Origin: Paraburkholderia ginsengiterrae
Lineage (GTDB): Bacteria > Pseudomonadota > Gammaproteobacteria > Burkholderiales > Burkholderiaceae
Assembly: GCF_001645125.1 (NCBI RefSeq)
Contig: NZ_LXKA01000044.1
Span: 62,001-126,000, forward strand
Length of the DNA: 64,000 nt
Direction: 5' to 3'
This document shows positions 63,219 to 64,000 of the stretch, piece by piece; positions within the stretch are counted from its first letter, which is position 1; each line of letters begins with the position of its first letter. The position numbers and the translations under genes were made by a program. The notes under the pieces are model-generated. The model was not told the origin of the DNA, searched no databases, and was given only the letters and a program-made list of their open reading frames with translations.

Positions 63219-64000
63219 TCAATGCGCACCTGCCGCCGCACCAACTTCGCCTTTGTGAGGCTTGGTCATCCAGATCAGCGGAATGATCGCGATGAAGCTC
63301 ATTGAAGAAAGCCAGAAGATATCGTTCAGTCCGAGCATCGCGGCCTGCATATTCAGAGAATGCTCGAAGAACACCACCGCCTGCTCTGTGCTGCCACCGA
63401 GCGTCGTATGAAGCGTCGCGATGGCGTTCGTATAGCTGGGGTTGTTCACGCCTGACTGTTCAGCGAGTTGCGCATGGTGCAGGATCGTCCGGTCGTTCCA
63501 GCCTGTCGTGATCAACGACGTGCCGACACCTCCCGCGAACACGCGCACGAAGTTGGACAAACCGGCGGCCGCCGGAATCCTGTCGGGTGACAAGCCCGAC
63601 AGGATGATCGCGGTAAGCGGCGTAAAAAAGAGCGCCATGGGGATGCCTTGCAGCAACGTCGGCAGAATCAGCGTCCATTGATCGACGTCCGTCGTGTACC
63701 GCGAACGCATGAAGAACACGCCTGCAAAGCCGAGGAACGCGAGCGTCGCGAGCACACGTGCATCGGACTTCGGGATGATCTTTGCCATTACAGGCGCTAA
63801 CAGGACGGCGAAGATACCCAGCGGCGCCGTCACGAGACCAGCGTCCACGGAACGATAGCCGAGATAGCCCTGAATCCACTGCGGCAGGACCACGAGGTTC
63901 GAAAAGAACACCGCATATGCGATCGAGATCGCAATTGTTCCGCCGCGGAAGTTGCGTTGTGCAAAAAGACGAAGATCAACGATTGGGTTCTTCTCCGTGA
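63219..64000 (-). CDS. EmrB/QacA-type MFS exporter (3' part)
   Basis: A partial gene. The frame is open to the window end (beginning TEKNPIVDLRLFAQRNFRGG) and covers about 260 residues with about seven transmembrane helices, including FVRVFAGGVGTSLITTGW and the terminal MSFIAIIPLIWMTKPHKG typical of DHA2/EmrB drug exporters. The 5' part lies beyond position 64000. Confidence 0.85.
   Translation of the reverse strand, partial: TEKNPIVDLRLFAQRNFRGGTIAISIAYAVFFSNLVVLPQWIQGYLGYRSVDAGLVTAPLGIFAVLLAPVMAKIIPKSDARVLATLAFLGFAGVFFMRSRYTTDVDQWTLILPTLLQGIPMALFFTPLTAIILSGLSPDRIPAAAGLSNFVRVFAGGVGTSLITTGWNDRTILHHAQLAEQSGVNNPSYTNAIATLHTTLGGSTEQAVVFFEHSLNMQAAMLGLNDIFWLSSMSFIAIIPLIWMTKPHKGEVGAAAGAH

Overview
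The window looks like a chromosomal segment of a Burkholderia sensu lato species (Paraburkholderia, Caballeronia or Burkholderia; Betaproteobacteria). It is GC-rich and carries a classical Gram-negative porin, a pcaQ-pcaHG protocatechuate module, a DUF3331 protein, a lone DUF4096 (IS5-type) protein, an acetoacetate decarboxylase / 3-hydroxybutyrate dehydrogenase / patatin operon and many LysR, LuxR and TetR regulators. I assign the group, not the species. No rRNA, tRNA, CRISPR array, plasmid or phage region was recognised.

Layout. 0.2-7 kb: a minus-strand catabolic/transport operon (isochorismatase-like hydrolase, XapX, YtcJ-like amidohydrolase, DoxX, secreted glyoxalase-like protein, DUF1275 membrane protein, alginate-export-type porin). 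Divergent from it are a second XapX gene and a CPA1 Na+/H+ antiporter. 9-12 kb: pcaQ divergent from pcaHG (protocatechuate 3,4-dioxygenase), then a strong terminator. 12-21 kb: ordinary accessory genes: a short H-NS-type protein, a LysE exporter, a cold-shock protein, an acyl-CoA synthetase divergent from a Crp/Fnr regulator around a perfect 20-bp palindrome, the DUF4096 protein, a porin, and a LysR regulator divergent from a membrane protein.

21-43 kb is the main feature, an exopolysaccharide (EPS) locus. It has four transcription blocks and one separate gene. Minus: manC, an undecaprenyl-phosphate sugar transferase, a sugar-transfer-associated ATP-grasp enzyme and a small partner gene. Plus: a Wzy-like polymerase. 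Minus: tyrosine autokinase, GT1, clan-A glycosidase, GT2, Wzx flippase, GT4. Plus: a GlxA/AraC regulator, a TupA-type ATP-grasp enzyme, a glycosyltransferase and a GH130-like beta-propeller. Last comes a Tat/lipobox glycosidase on the minus strand. Two different ATP-grasp families and three glycosidase-fold proteins in one Wzx/Wzy cluster suggest a polymer that is decorated (amide or ester) and trimmed. No outer-membrane export (Wza/OPX) gene or tyrosine phosphatase is visible here.

44-49 kb: PAS-LuxR and NarL-type regulators, an HtrA-like PDZ protease, an MscS channel and an SH3-domain secreted protein. 49-58 kb: stress and redox genes: an SDR that lacks the usual catalytic Tyr, Ohr, a LysR regulator and a truncated paralogue of it, DUF3331, TetR, and an ECF41-type sigma factor flanked by two carboxymuconolactone-decarboxylase-fold proteins and a DedA-rhodanese fusion. 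58-61 kb: acetoacetate decarboxylase, 3-hydroxybutyrate dehydrogenase and patatin (ketone-body / PHB turnover). 61-64 kb: an unknown secreted protein, a bestrophin-like channel and the 3' part of an EmrB-type MFS exporter cut by the window edge.
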